Positions 9,238 through 18,939 of a stretch of 64,000 bases of DNA are shown in pieces. A program made the translations under genes and the position numbers. The notes under the pieces were generated by a model, which saw nothing but the letters and a program-made list of their open reading frames with translations, was not told where the DNA came from and did not search any database. The stretch is from Bifidobacterium asteroides (GTDB lineage: Bacteria > Actinomycetota > Actinomycetes > Actinomycetales > Bifidobacteriaceae), in NCBI RefSeq assembly GCF_003202695.1, contig NZ_QGLL01000006.1, positions 186,001-250,000 on the forward strand, in the 5' to 3' direction. How positions within the stretch are numbered: position 1 is the first letter of the stretch; every line of letters starts with the position of its first letter.

Positions 9238-9783
9238 TCATCGCCGGTACAGCCGATCGTCATCATCGAAGAGACCGCTTGACGCATCCCGGAAGTTCTT
9301 CCGGTCGATGATCAGTCCTGCGATGCCTATCAGCAGGAGCAGACCTGCCAGCAGACCTGTCAAGCCGGACCAGCGGGGGATGAAGATGGTGAGGAAAAAG
9401 CATACCAGGCCCAGCACTGTCATGATGATGAAGGCCACCCGCCTTCTTCCCAGACCGCTCAGGTCGGGGTTGGGCGGAATAAAGCTCGACGACTGGTCCA
9501 TGACCTCGTCGGTATCCAGCCAGCTTCTGCCTTGGAAATCGCGCGGTCCGGCACCGCCGACGAATGAGTCCTGCCTGAGGTCCTCGGCTTTCAGCGCCGA
9601 TTTTTTCTCGGACGTCCGGGCCTTCTTTTCGAATTCCTTGGCCGTCCTGGACGATTCCAAGGGATTGAGCTCGTCAGCGTGCGAGTTCAGGAAGTCCTCC
9701 CACTCACCATCCCCCTGTGAGGATCCGGTTCCCGCCTCGCTGTTATACTGTTTCCCGGCGTCGTTATCCTTGTGCTCGGTCAT
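9238..9783 (-). CDS. Membrane protein of unknown function, two transmembrane helices
   Basis: A 181-residue protein that I do not recognise beyond its actinobacterial style. Residues 1-110 are hydrophilic and charged (ESSRTAKEFEKKARTSEKK). Two hydrophobic segments follow, about residues 116-135 (VAFIIMTVLGLVCFFLTIFI) and 140-159 (LTGLLAGLLLLIGIAGLII), joined by a short PRWSG turn. The C-terminus is acidic-then-basic (FDDDDRLYRR). The topology suggests a hairpin with both ends in the cytoplasm. I take ATG 9783; the frame runs open to 10005, but that part overlaps the divergent acyltransferase gene. Only 48 bases separate the two starts, so they probably share a promoter region. Confidence 0.75.
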   Translation of the reverse strand: MTEHKDNDAGKQYNSEAGTGSSQGDGEWEDFLNSHADELNPLESSRTAKEFEKKARTSEKKSALKAEDLRQDSFVGGAGPRDFQGRSWLDTDEVMDQSSSFIPPNPDLSGLGRRRVAFIIMTVLGLVCFFLTIFIPRWSGLTGLLAGLLLLIGIAGLIIDRKNFRDASSGLFDDDDRLYRR

Positions 9784-9831
9784 AGAACCATCGTAACCTC
9801 GGCCGAACCCATTCGCTACCAAGGAGTCTTT

Positions 9832-10521
9832 GTGCTGTACTGGTTCTTCGTCAAACTGCTCGGTCCATTGGCGCGTATCTGGTTCAGGCCGACCGTTGAA
9901 GGCACAGGGAACATCCCTAGGCAAGGGGCTGCCATCATTGCCTCCAATCATCTGGCAGTCATCGACGACGCCCTCCTGCCCATCACCTGCCCTCGGATGA
10001 TCCACTTCATGGGCAAGGCCGAATACTTCAACGGCAAGGGTATAAAGGGCAAGTTCAAGAAATGGTGGTTCAGCTCAGTCGGTGTCTTTCCCGTCGATAG
10101 GTCAGGAGGGTCCAAGTCGCTGGGAGCCATGGAAACGGCGCGTTCCATCCTTGAGCATGGGCATATCTTCGGCATTCATCCTGAGGGTACGCGCAGCCCT
10201 GACGGCAGGCTCTACCGTGGGCATACCGGGGTGGCGCGTCTTGCCTTTGAGACGGGAACGACAGTGGTGCCCGCAGCGATCATCGGCACCAGGGAGCTCC
10301 AGAAGCCCGGTCATGTGCTTCCGCACCGTGGCAGGACCAAGGTCATCTTCGGCAAGCCCATCACCGTGCCTTCCGTTCCGGTCAGCAGCCTCACCCACGA
10401 GGAGATCCGCAATCTGACCGATAGGATTATGCAGGAGATCCAGGAGATGAGCGGGCAGCGCTACGTGGATGTGTATGCCCAGGTCATCAAGGCGCATGAG
10501 AGCAAGGAAGAGCTGGACTGA
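9832..10521 (+). CDS. 1-acyl-sn-glycerol-3-phosphate acyltransferase (PlsC family)
   Basis: A 229-residue acyltransferase that would acylate lysophosphatidic acid at the membrane in phospholipid synthesis. The catalytic NH(X4)D box is NHLAVID (residues 39-45). The substrate-binding motif is HPEGTRSPDGRLYRG (residues 116-130). A hydrophobic N-terminus (LYWFFVKLLGPLARIWF) probably anchors it. The start is GTG 9832, seven bases after AAGGAG; an upstream in-frame ATG at 9772 overlaps the divergent gene and has no ribosome site. The fatty acid preference and whether this is the main PlsC cannot be read from the sequence. Confidence 0.92.
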   Translation: MLYWFFVKLLGPLARIWFRPTVEGTGNIPRQGAAIIASNHLAVIDDALLPITCPRMIHFMGKAEYFNGKGIKGKFKKWWFSSVGVFPVDRSGGSKSLGAMETARSILEHGHIFGIHPEGTRSPDGRLYRGHTGVARLAFETGTTVVPAAIIGTRELQKPGHVLPHRGRTKVIFGKPITVPSVPVSSLTHEEIRNLTDRIMQEIQEMSGQRYVDVYAQVIKAHESKEELD

Positions 10522-10533
10522 TTTCTCAGGGGC

Positions 10534-12774
10534 TCAAACCACGGTCAGGGTCACGACAGCTGGCGAACCGTCATCATTGACCACCTTGACCCGGGTGTCA
10601 GGGTCGGGGTCCTGGATTCGCACCGTGTGGGTCAGGTTGCCCAGCGGTGCGGAAATGTTGACCTTGAGGCCGTATCCCTCCAGGATCCGGGTGGCCTCAT
10701 CCTGACTCTTGCCTTTTACGTCAGGCATGTTGATGAATTGCGGCCCCTTTGAGATCACGACGCTGACCGCATCACCCCAGTGCAGCTGCTCCTGGGCCTG
10801 ATGCGAGGCGGATATGACCTGGTTGCGGGGCACCGTGTCGGACCAGTCCTCACTGTAGTTGACTTTGAGCTTGAGGGCTTCCAGGGCCGCCTTGGCATCA
10901 TCCCCTGCCTTGCCGATGATATCGGGCATGGCCACAGGCATCCGACCCTTGGAAAGAACCAGGCTGACCTTAGTATCGTGACGGGTCCTGGTCCCTGGGG
11001 CTGGCTGCACGGAAATCGCGGCTCCCTCTGGTATATCCATGGAGTACTGATCCTTGGAGGAGTCATGGTCGATCTTGTCGAACCCAGCCGTCTTCAAAGC
11101 TTGCAGTGGGTCCTTTCCATTGGATGTGTCCGGCATGAGGATATCCGTGGGCACTGTGGCCTGTCGCACCCCCTTGGATACGGTCAGGTTGAGCCTGCCG
11201 CCCCGCTTGCTGATACGGGCTCCGACGGTATCAGGATCCGCGGCTATGATGCACCCCTTGGGCACTTGGTCGCTGAAGTCGTAGTCGGTGTCGACATCGA
11301 TGCCTGCGACCTTGAGAGTGCGGGCGTACTTGGCGAAATCGGCGCCGATGACCTTGCACTCCTGATTCTCGGAACAGGAGATGTCATCCGGCTTGGGCAG
11401 AGCGTAATAACTGCCCGGGCCCAGGAAGTACCACCAAGCGCCACCGCCACCTCCGGCCAGGGCCAGTACCAGCAGGACCCCCAGCATGATGATCAAGCCA
11501 TGATGCCGGTGCTTTGGTCGAGCCACTTCAGCGTCTTTTTGCGCGGTCTGGATTGGCGTCGGGATGGTATTAGCATCGGCGGGGGATGCTGCCGGTTTCT
11601 GAGGCTGCAGGACGGTTGTGGTTTTGGCTTTGGAGGGAGAGTCCACATCATTGAGTCGATAGCGTCTGGTCGCTGCATCTATATCGGTTTCGGGCGGGGC
11701 TGGCACAGACAGGAGTGCGTCCGAGTTCTCAGGGTCGGTTGCCGTCGCAACTGCCTCCGTGGCTGCATCTTCGGCATTCTTGCTGGCTGCTGTAGCCGCC
11801 CGTGTTGACAATGCGGTCATCTCGGAGTTGTAACCACGGGTTCCGGTCACGGCGGATTCAGGCTGTCCGCTTGCCGCGCTCGCTGTAGCCGTCGCGGGCA
11901 GCACATAGCCCATAGCCTGTCCGTCCAGTCCATTGACTACCTTCCTAAGGCTCTCCAGGGCTTTGCTTGCGTCTTCCGGACGATGCTCAGGGGAGCGGTC
12001 GGTCAGCCCTGAGATCAAGGCGGCCACGGATGGGTCGATTCCAGGACAGACCCTGGTCAGGGAGGGGACATCCTCGTGAACATGCTTGAAAACGATGGTC
12101 ACCGGGTTGTCGCTGGCGAAGGGGACCGTGCCGGTAAGCATTTCATAGGCGATGATGCCTACGGCGTACAGGTCGCTCTGGGGGGAGGCCTCATTGTTCT
12201 CGATGGTTTCGGGGGCCAGGTAGGCGGCTGTACCCATGAGCATGCCCGTTGAAGAGAGGGTGGCCTGAGCAGCGGCGCGGGCCAGACCGAAGTCGGTGAT
12301 CTCCACGTGGCCGCGGTCGTTGATGAGGATGTTTTCCGGCTTGATGTCGCGGTGGATGACACCGGCTCGATGTGCAGAGGCCAGACCGTCCAGGATCTCG
12401 CCCACGATGCGCAGGGTCTCCTTCAAGGGATAGACGCCCTGACGGGCCATGTCCCGCCGCAGGCTGATGCCGTGGACATACTCCATGACCAGGTAGTCCA
12501 GTCCACGGTCGACGCCGGTGTCGTAGACCTGAACGATGTGAGGGTTGGCTATGGCGGCCGCGGATCTGGCCTCCCGGCGGAAGCGCTCTTCGAACTGGGC
12601 CCTGTGCGGCCCTTGGGCCAGCATGGTATGCATGATCTTGACCGCCACATGTCTGGACAGCCGCTGGTCCATGGCCTCGTAGACTGTGGCCATGCCGCCC
12701 TGCGCGATCTCGCGCAGAATGCGGTAGCGCCCGTCAATGATCCGGTCGCTGGTCCTCTCGTCCGCTTCACTCAT
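10534..12774 (-). CDS. PASTA-domain Ser/Thr protein kinase (PknL-like)
   Basis: A 746-residue membrane kinase. Residues 18-280 form the kinase domain: glycine loop GGMATVYEA, Lys46, HRDIKPEN (141-148) and DFG (161-163). A Thr/Ala-rich juxtamembrane linker follows. A single transmembrane helix (about 426-450) is next, then about four extracellular PASTA repeats, e.g. MPDIIGKAGDDAKAALEALKLKV and MPDVKGKSQDEATRILEGYGLKV. PASTA repeats bind muropeptides or lipid II, so it probably senses cell-wall state. Its start overlaps the end of the polyprenyl synthase gene by 8 bases. The same pairing of a kinase and a polyprenyl synthase occurs near pknL in mycobacteria and corynebacteria, so I call it PknL-like. 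Confidence 0.93.
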   Translation of the reverse strand: MSEADERTSDRIIDGRYRILREIAQGGMATVYEAMDQRLSRHVAVKIMHTMLAQGPHRAQFEERFRREARSAAAIANPHIVQVYDTGVDRGLDYLVMEYVHGISLRRDMARQGVYPLKETLRIVGEILDGLASAHRAGVIHRDIKPENILINDRGHVEITDFGLARAAAQATLSSTGMLMGTAAYLAPETIENNEASPQSDLYAVGIIAYEMLTGTVPFASDNPVTIVFKHVHEDVPSLTRVCPGIDPSVAALISGLTDRSPEHRPEDASKALESLRKVVNGLDGQAMGYVLPATATASAASGQPESAVTGTRGYNSEMTALSTRAATAASKNAEDAATEAVATATDPENSDALLSVPAPPETDIDAATRRYRLNDVDSPSKAKTTTVLQPQKPAASPADANTIPTPIQTAQKDAEVARPKHRHHGLIIMLGVLLVLALAGGGGGAWWYFLGPGSYYALPKPDDISCSENQECKVIGADFAKYARTLKVAGIDVDTDYDFSDQVPKGCIIAADPDTVGARISKRGGRLNLTVSKGVRQATVPTDILMPDTSNGKDPLQALKTAGFDKIDHDSSKDQYSMDIPEGAAISVQPAPGTRTRHDTKVSLVLSKGRMPVAMPDIIGKAGDDAKAALEALKLKVNYSEDWSDTVPRNQVISASHQAQEQLHWGDAVSVVISKGPQFINMPDVKGKSQDEATRILEGYGLKVNISAPLGNLTHTVRIQDPDPDTRVKVVNDDGSPAVVTLTVV

Positions 12775-14002
12775 GCTCGTCTTGTCCGGCCCTCTGCACC
12801 TCGGAGGCCTGACCGGCCTCGGCATCAATGGAAGATACACATTCATGATACCCGGCGGTGGTGGCAAGCGGCAGGAAGCGCTGGCAGGCGTTCATGAAGA
12901 TGATTCGGCCCCTTGTAGGCAGATGCAGATCATCGGCCAGGGCCCGGGCTTGAGCTTGGGCTTGGGAGGACAGGTCGGCAATGCGCTGGCGACTGGCCTC
13001 TACAGCGCCGCAGGACTGCATCAGATCACGGACCATGTTCACCTGGGCATTCTTGCGGCGTTGAGAGGGGTAATCGTACAGTCGGCGGATCTGCCTGGTT
13101 TGATCAGGATCGGCCATGGTCAGGGTGTCGGCCAGGAGGACGGTCCGCTTGCCCTCGCGGATATCGCCGCCCACAGGTTTGCCGGTGCGGCGGTCGTCGC
13201 CTGTTGCATCCAGCAGATCATCCCCCAGCTGAAAGGCCAGCCCCAGATCCAAACCCAGGGTGCGCAATGTCTTCTTGTGTTCTTCCAGATCTGCCCCTGC
13301 GGCCAGCAGGCCCAGAGCCAAGGGGGCCAGGGTGGTGTATGAGGCGGTCTTCCACGCCATGGTGCGCAGAGCCTGGCGGCGCAGGCGTTCCGGATCGTCC
13401 AGTCCGGCCTCTTCCATGCCCATATCCAGGATCTGGCCGGTGACCACGGCAGTCTGCATGGCTTGAAAGACCCTGTCGATGGTCAGTCTATGGGGCAGGT
13501 CGGCAGCCGCCTGCAGGGCCATGTCTGTGCTCAACGATGCCAGCAGATCACCCAGGAGGATGCCCAGTCCGGTGCCACGGGCATCGGACTGGGCAGGGGG
13601 CCGGTCGCTCCGATCGCTTCCAGCAGCAGGCTTGCTCAGCGCCAGATGGGCGGCCGGGCGACCTCGACGACGGAGGGAGCCGTCGATGATGTCGTCGTGG
13701 ACCAATGCGCTGGTCTGATAGACCTCCAAGGCGCAGGCAAGGTCCACTACCGCCTGTTCACGGTCCGGATTCTTCTCGGAATCCAGTGCTTGCCAGACGT
13801 CGCAAAGCAGCAGAGCGCGCAGCCGTTTGCCGCCGCGGCCGGACTTGATTGCCTGGAGGATGACCTCCTGTAAAGCCTCCTGGGAGGAGTCCTTATCGAG
13901 GGGATAGTCCGGTTCGGGCTCTGAAGCAGTCAGGCGGTCGCAATGGTGTTGGAGCAGTTCCTCCATACGCTGTTCGATCCGTGCTGCAGTCACGCTCTTC
14001 AT
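12767..14002 (-). CDS. Polyprenyl diphosphate synthase (geranylgeranyl type)
   Basis: A 411-residue trans-prenyl synthase that condenses isopentenyl diphosphate with allylic diphosphates. The first aspartate-rich motif is DDIID (residues 103-107, in SALVHDDIIDGSLRRRGRPAAH) and the second is FQLGDDLLD (257-265). GGKRLRALL (57-65) binds pyrophosphate. It is longer than the usual 330-360 residues because of an insertion at about 121-143 (KPAAGSDRSDRPPAQSD) and a C-terminal extension. ATG 14002 opens the frame. The end overlaps the kinase start by 8 bases (translational coupling likely), which connects prenyl-lipid supply with cell-wall signalling. Product chain length is not predictable from the motifs. 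Confidence 0.92.
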   Translation of the reverse strand: MKSVTAARIEQRMEELLQHHCDRLTASEPEPDYPLDKDSSQEALQEVILQAIKSGRGGKRLRALLLCDVWQALDSEKNPDREQAVVDLACALEVYQTSALVHDDIIDGSLRRRGRPAAHLALSKPAAGSDRSDRPPAQSDARGTGLGILLGDLLASLSTDMALQAAADLPHRLTIDRVFQAMQTAVVTGQILDMGMEEAGLDDPERLRRQALRTMAWKTASYTTLAPLALGLLAAGADLEEHKKTLRTLGLDLGLAFQLGDDLLDATGDDRRTGKPVGGDIREGKRTVLLADTLTMADPDQTRQIRRLYDYPSQRRKNAQVNMVRDLMQSCGAVEASRQRIADLSSQAQAQARALADDLHLPTRGRIIFMNACQRFLPLATTAGYHECVSSIDAEAGQASEVQRAGQDEHE

Positions 14003-14200
14003 GTCTTAGAGCCTATCCGCATATCTGCCCATCGGACAGGCTGCAAGGACTTTGGTGGATGGGTGGCCCACTTGACCACATGACTGGCTGCGGCCTGTCT
14101 GACGGTTCGGACTGGATCAGGATGGTGCCAAGGCTCCCCGGTCCGGTCCGACTGATTGGACCGATTCACAGGCCAGGAGCGGATGGAAGGCGATGATGGC

Positions 14201-14806
14201 ATGGACCAGGCGCATGAAGACGGCATGAAACGAATGGTGGAGAACTACCGTGAGGGTCGACGACGATGGGGTGTTGAAGAGGCTGACAGGCGATGGCTGC
14301 GGCAGCCCTTGACTGATTGGACTAGTGGTTTGAAGGTGCAGCAGGCGCAACCGCATTTGGATTCCGGCTCTACGGACCGTCTGGCCGTGGCCATCAATGA
14401 GACACTGGCTATACGTGACGGGCTTATTCTATCCATCCTGGCGCCTGAGCCTGGCCTGGACAGCGGTCGGCTGCTGGACCTGTGTGTTCGCCCCAACGAG
14501 CCGTCCAACGTAACGGCGCTCTACAGTATTCTGGATGCGGTCTTCAAGGATCCTTCGACACAGCCGGGTCATACCCGGTGCCGGGCCGGGCTTGCCATAC
14601 TTCGAGCCATGGCAGATCAGGTCCCGCCGGGGTTCCGGGCACAGCCACTGGCGGTCGCTGCCTATGTCGACTGGTGGAGCGGGGGATCCCGTGCATCCGG
14701 GCTTGCAGATGAAGCCCTGGCAGACGACCGCTCATGCAGCCTTGCTGCCATCGTTTTGGCCTTGGTCGGTCGTGGCATCGTCCCGGCTTGGAGACAATCG
14801 AGCTGA
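14201..14806 (+). CDS. DUF4192 domain protein
   Basis: A protein of about 201 residues with the DUF4192 signature: an N-terminal REGRRRWG segment, RLAVAINETLAIRDGLILSIL, then QPLAVAAYVDWWSGGSRASGLADEALADDRSCSLAAIV. The family is common in Actinobacteria and has no known function. No signal peptide or membrane helix is seen. The start is uncertain: ATG 14201 has GGAAGG ten bases upstream, while in-frame ATGs at 14156 and 14183 are possible. The gene lies between the divergent polyprenyl synthase gene and rpoD. Confidence 0.8.
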   Translation: MDQAHEDGMKRMVENYREGRRRWGVEEADRRWLRQPLTDWTSGLKVQQAQPHLDSGSTDRLAVAINETLAIRDGLILSILAPEPGLDSGRLLDLCVRPNEPSNVTALYSILDAVFKDPSTQPGHTRCRAGLAILRAMADQVPPGFRAQPLAVAAYVDWWSGGSRASGLADEALADDRSCSLAAIVLALVGRGIVPAWRQSS

Positions 14807-14919
14807 ATCGGGAATAATCGTCCCCCTGGGGTGGTTCACTTAGTGAGTCTACGATTTGACCTTGCCATAGCTGTGCCTTGAAAGCAGTTTCGGCGGGTGG
14901 GATGATCCAGGAGGAGAAT

Positions 14920-16341
14920 TTGGCCACGAAGGACACCAAGTCAGCCAAGACAGCCGCAGTGGATACCGGAAAGGGACGGAAAAGTTCAACCGTCGGCAAG
15001 ACCAAGACCGCCACCAGATCCAAGACCAGCAGCAAGGCGTCCCGCAAGACCACAGTTCGCAAGCCCACAGCTGCCAGCACTTTGAGGGCCAAGACGAACC
15101 GTCGCCCAGCCTCCAAGACCACGAAGAAGGTCGAAGAGGAGCCCATCCTGCAGCAGGAGGAGCAGGAGCCCGACGAGGATCTGCTCGAGGACCAGGAGGA
15201 TGACGACCAGCTGGACAAGAGCGAGGATCAGCTGGAGGACGAGCCCGACGAGGACGATCAGGAGGAGGACGAGGTCTCCCAGGTCGAGGATGAGGCCGAG
15301 GAGGACCGCAAGGCCGCCCATGCCCTTGCTGCTAAGGTCAAGGGAGCCTTTGTCGTTGACGACTCCGATGACGATGAGAATGTCACCCCCTCAGGCAACC
15401 CCAAGCGTCGTGTGGTCACCGCTGGCGCTACTGCCGATCCTGTCAAGGACTACCTTAAGCAGATCGGTCGCGTCAGCCTGCTGAATGCCGAGCAGGAGGT
15501 GGATCTCTCCGAGCGTATCGAGGCCGGTCTTTACGCCCAGCATCTGCTGGACACCGAGAGCGAGGGCATGGACTTCAAGCGTCGCCGCGAGCTCAAGTGG
15601 GCCGCCAACGACGGGAAGAAGGCCAAGGATCATCTGCTGGAGGCCAATCTGCGACTGGTGGTCTCTCTGGCTAAGCGTTACACCGGCAGGGGCATGCTCT
15701 TTCTCGATCTGATCCAGGAAGGCAACCTGGGTCTGATCCGCGCCGTGGAGAAGTTCGACTACACCAAGGGCTACAAGTTCTCCACCTATGCCACCTGGTG
15801 GATCCGTCAGGCCATCACCCGTGCCATGGCCGACCAGGCCCGCACCATCCGCGTGCCCGTCCACATGGTCGAGGTCATCAACAAGCTCTCCCGCGTCCAG
15901 CGTCAGATGTTGCAGGACTTGGGCCGCGAGCCCACGCCCGACGAGCTGGCCCGGGAGCTGGATATGCCTGTTGAGAAGGTCCAGGAGGTCCAGAAGTACG
16001 GGCGCGAGCCCATATCCCTGCACACTCCTCTGGGCGAGGACGGCGACTCGGAGTTCGGTGACCTGATCGAGGATACCGATGCCATCGCCCCCTCGGATGC
16101 TGTGGCCTTCTCCCTGCTGCAGGAGCAGTTCCAGCAGGTTCTTGAGACCCTGAGCCCCCGTGAAGCCGGCGTCATCAAGATGCGCTACGGCCTGGAGGAT
16201 GGGCAGCCCAAGACCCTGGACGACATTGGCCGCGTGTACGGAGTTACCCGTGAGCGCATCCGGCAGATCGAGTCCAAGACCATGTCCAAGCTTCGGCATC
16301 CTTCGCGCTCGCAGACCCTGCGTGACTTCCTGGATCAGTGA
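14920..16341 (+). CDS. rpoD: Principal RNA polymerase sigma factor (RpoD/SigA/HrdB)
   Basis: A sigma-70 group 1 factor of 473 residues. The first 160 or so are Lys/Thr-rich, then strongly acidic ([18 protein letters not shown]). Region 1.2 is [31 protein letters not shown]. Region 2 contains [39 protein letters not shown] and [20 protein letters not shown]. Region 4.2 is [20 protein letters not shown], ending [15 protein letters not shown] take TTG 14920, which has AGGAGGA at perfect spacing; an ATG at 14902 lacks one. The product directs housekeeping transcription. The acidic N-terminal domain is characteristic of actinobacterial principal sigma factors. Confidence 0.95.
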   Translation: MATKDTKSAKTAAVDTGKGRKSSTVGKTKTATRSKTSSKASRKTTVRKPTAASTLRAKTNRRPASKTTKKVEEEPILQQEEQEPDEDLLEDQEDDDQLDKSEDQLEDEPDEDDQEEDEVSQVEDEAEEDRKAAHALAAKVKGAFVVDDSDDDENVTPSGNPKRRVVTAGATADPVKDYLKQIGRVSLLNAEQEVDLSERIEAGLYAQHLLDTESEGMDFKRRRELKWAANDGKKAKDHLLEANLRLVVSLAKRYTGRGMLFLDLIQEGNLGLIRAVEKFDYTKGYKFSTYATWWIRQAITRAMADQARTIRVPVHMVEVINKLSRVQRQMLQDLGREPTPDELARELDMPVEKVQEVQKYGREPISLHTPLGEDGDSEFGDLIEDTDAIAPSDAVAFSLLQEQFQQVLETLSPREAGVIKMRYGLEDGQPKTLDDIGRVYGVTRERIRQIESKTMSKLRHPSRSQTLRDFLDQ

Positions 16342-16471
16342 CTTTCGCAACCGGCAGGGAAGTACAGATGCTGTCGAGGCCTCCTTGCTAGAAATGGTCA
16401 TCGGTGCATTAGCGACTGCCCAAGTGGGGGCCTGTGTTCCCTTGGGCGCCATGAGGTGAACGGCGAGGTAA

Positions 16472-18892
16472 ATGGTGGCGAAAAAGGCTGATACGGGAAA
16501 GTCCTATGGTGCCGGAAGTCTGACGGTTCTGGATGGCTTGGACGCAGTGCGCAAGCGTCCAGGCATGTACATCGGAACCACGGACAGCCAGGGGCTCATG
16601 CACTGTCTTTGGGAGATCATCGACAACGCTGTGGACGAGGCCCTGGCAGGCCAGTGCGACCACATCACGGTCATGCTGCACCAGGACGGATCCATCGAGG
16701 TGGATGACAACGGTCGAGGCATTCCCGTCGATATTGAACCTAGGACGGGCCTGACCGGGGTTGAAGTGGTCCTGACCAAGCTTCATGCCGGCGCCAAGTT
16801 CGGCAACTCTTCTTATACGGCTGTGGGTGGCCTGCACGGAGTTGGCTCTTCGGTGGTCAACGCTCTGAGCTCCCGACTGGATGTGGAGGTGGATCGGGAC
16901 GGCAAGACCCACCGGATGCGGTTCCATCAGGGCCACCCCGGCACCTACCAGGACCCTGATCCGGAGCATCCCTCGCCTGACTCGCCCTTCAAGCGCACCA
17001 GGAAGAACCGGCCTACGCCCCTGGAGGTGGTGGGCAACGTGCCCAAGTCTCGAACCGGTACCAGGGTTCGCTACTGGGCCGACCCCGAGATATTCAATCC
17101 CACGGCCAGGTTCAGCTACGACCAGCTGATCGATCGGGTTCGCCAGACCAGCTTCCTGGTGCCCGGTCTCAAGATCACCGTGATCGACGAACGCATCCCT
17201 GCCACTGGAAGCGCCGAACAGGACCTGCGTTTGGAGGTCGACGGCGAATCCGCTGCGGAGCCGGACGATCAGGACGTTCAGGAGAAGCTTCGTGAATCGC
17301 CTGACAGCGGCTACATCGCTGAAGAAGGTGCCAGAGACGAACGTCCCGAAGACGCGCAGACGGATAAAACGCTGACCCCGGACGAATATTCCGATGGCTC
17401 CGATTCCGACGGATCGGATCAGGCGGCTGACCAGGATGATGCTGACCTTTCGGTCACCGAACAGGCAGACCGGGCCATGCTGAAGCCGGAGGACGAGTCC
17501 GGCCATCAGCGGGTGGAGGAGTTTTTGCACACCGGCGGGGTGACGGACTTCGTGGACTTCCTGTCCAAGGGCGAGCCGGTCAGCGACATCTGGCGGATCA
17601 GCGGCCAGGGGACCTACCAGGAGGAGACCCAGCGAGTGGGCCCCGATGGAGAGCTGCACGCCGAGCAGGTGGAACGGATCTGCGGGGTGGATATCGCTCT
17701 GCGCTGGGTCAACGATTACGATTCAGTCGTCCGCAGCTTCGTCAATGTTGTAGAGACGCCTGGCGGTGGCATGCATGTGGACGGGTTCATGAACGCCATG
17801 ACCCGCCAGGTGCGCAAGGCCGTGGAGGCCAACGCACGCCGCCTCAAGGTCAACCTGAAGGATTCCCATACCAAGGTGGAGCGCGACGATGTCCTGGCCG
17901 GGCTGGTGGCCGTTGTCACCGTGCGCATCGCCGAGCCGCAGTTCCAGGGCCAGACCAAGGACGTGCTGGGTACGGCACAGGTCAAACCCATCGTCACCCG
18001 AATGACTGACGACCAGTTTGGCCAGATGATCAGCGGATCCAAGCGCGGCTTCAAGGAGCAGTCCGGTCAGGTTCTGGAGAAGATCGTCGGCGAGATGCAT
18101 GCCCGGGTCCAGGCGCGCAAGACCAAGGAGGTCACCAGGCGCAAGAACGCCCTGGAATCAGCCTCTATGCCCTCTAAGCTCTCGGACTCCATGCCCGGCA
18201 ATGACGACATCGCCGAGCTGTTCATCGTTGAGGGCGATTCCGCCTTGGGCACGGCCAAGGCCGCCCGAAACTCCATGTTCCAGGCTCTGTTGCCCATCAG
18301 GGGCAAGATCCTCAACGTGCAGAAGGCCTCCCTGTCCCAGATGCTGACCAACAAGGAGTGCGCCTCCATCATCCAGGTGGTCGGCGCCGGCTCGGGAGCC
18401 AGCTTCGACATCGACCAGGCTCGCTATAACAAGGTCATCATGATGACCGATGCCGACGTGGATGGCGCTCACATCCGTATCCTGCTGCTGACCCTCTTCT
18501 ACCGCTACATGCGTCCACTGATTGAGAACGGGCGAGTCTACGCCGCCGTGCCCCCCCTGCACCGAATCGCGCTTGCAGGCAAGAACAAGGGGAAATTCAT
18601 CTACACCTATTCAGATGATGAGCTTGAGGGCAAGCTGGCCGATCTGCAGACCAAGCACATCGATTACAATCCCGATGTGCAGCGCTATAAAGGTCTGGGC
18701 GAGATGGACGCCGACCAGCTAGCCGACACCACCATGGATCCCAGAACCCGGATGCTGCGCCGCATCCGCATGGAGGATGCAGTACAGGCGGCAGGCATCT
18801 TCCCCCTGCTCATGGGCGACGACGTGCCGCCTCGCAAGAAGTTCATCGTGGACAATGCCGACGACTTCGATCGAAGCAAGATCGACACCTGA
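16472..18892 (+). CDS. parE: DNA topoisomerase IV subunit B (type IIA topoisomerase ATPase subunit)
   Basis: An 806-residue GyrB/ParE-type protein. GHKL ATPase motifs are EIIDNAVDEALAG, DDNGRGIPVD and VGGLHGVGSSVVNALS. The TOPRIM motifs are LFIVEGDSALGTAK and DADVDGAHIRILLLTLFYR. The C-terminal RYKGLGEMDADQLADTTMDP segment is the usual tail. I call it ParE rather than GyrB because parC lies 5 kb downstream. Residues of about 240-345 are an acidic insertion between DERIP and VEEFLHTGG in the transducer domain that ordinary family members lack. Start ATG 16472 follows GAGG closely; GTG 16475 is an alternative. It lies 130 bases after rpoD. Confidence 0.9.
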   Translation: MVAKKADTGKSYGAGSLTVLDGLDAVRKRPGMYIGTTDSQGLMHCLWEIIDNAVDEALAGQCDHITVMLHQDGSIEVDDNGRGIPVDIEPRTGLTGVEVVLTKLHAGAKFGNSSYTAVGGLHGVGSSVVNALSSRLDVEVDRDGKTHRMRFHQGHPGTYQDPDPEHPSPDSPFKRTRKNRPTPLEVVGNVPKSRTGTRVRYWADPEIFNPTARFSYDQLIDRVRQTSFLVPGLKITVIDERIPATGSAEQDLRLEVDGESAAEPDDQDVQEKLRESPDSGYIAEEGARDERPEDAQTDKTLTPDEYSDGSDSDGSDQAADQDDADLSVTEQADRAMLKPEDESGHQRVEEFLHTGGVTDFVDFLSKGEPVSDIWRISGQGTYQEETQRVGPDGELHAEQVERICGVDIALRWVNDYDSVVRSFVNVVETPGGGMHVDGFMNAMTRQVRKAVEANARRLKVNLKDSHTKVERDDVLAGLVAVVTVRIAEPQFQGQTKDVLGTAQVKPIVTRMTDDQFGQMISGSKRGFKEQSGQVLEKIVGEMHARVQARKTKEVTRRKNALESASMPSKLSDSMPGNDDIAELFIVEGDSALGTAKAARNSMFQALLPIRGKILNVQKASLSQMLTNKECASIIQVVGAGSGASFDIDQARYNKVIMMTDADVDGAHIRILLLTLFYRYMRPLIENGRVYAAVPPLHRIALAGKNKGKFIYTYSDDELEGKLADLQTKHIDYNPDVQRYKGLGEMDADQLADTTMDPRTRMLRRIRMEDAVQAAGIFPLLMGDDVPPRKKFIVDNADDFDRSKIDT

Positions 18893-18939
18893 TCGACCTT
18901 CAGAAAATCTCAAAATGGCGGGAGAGGAGTGTGACGCAT

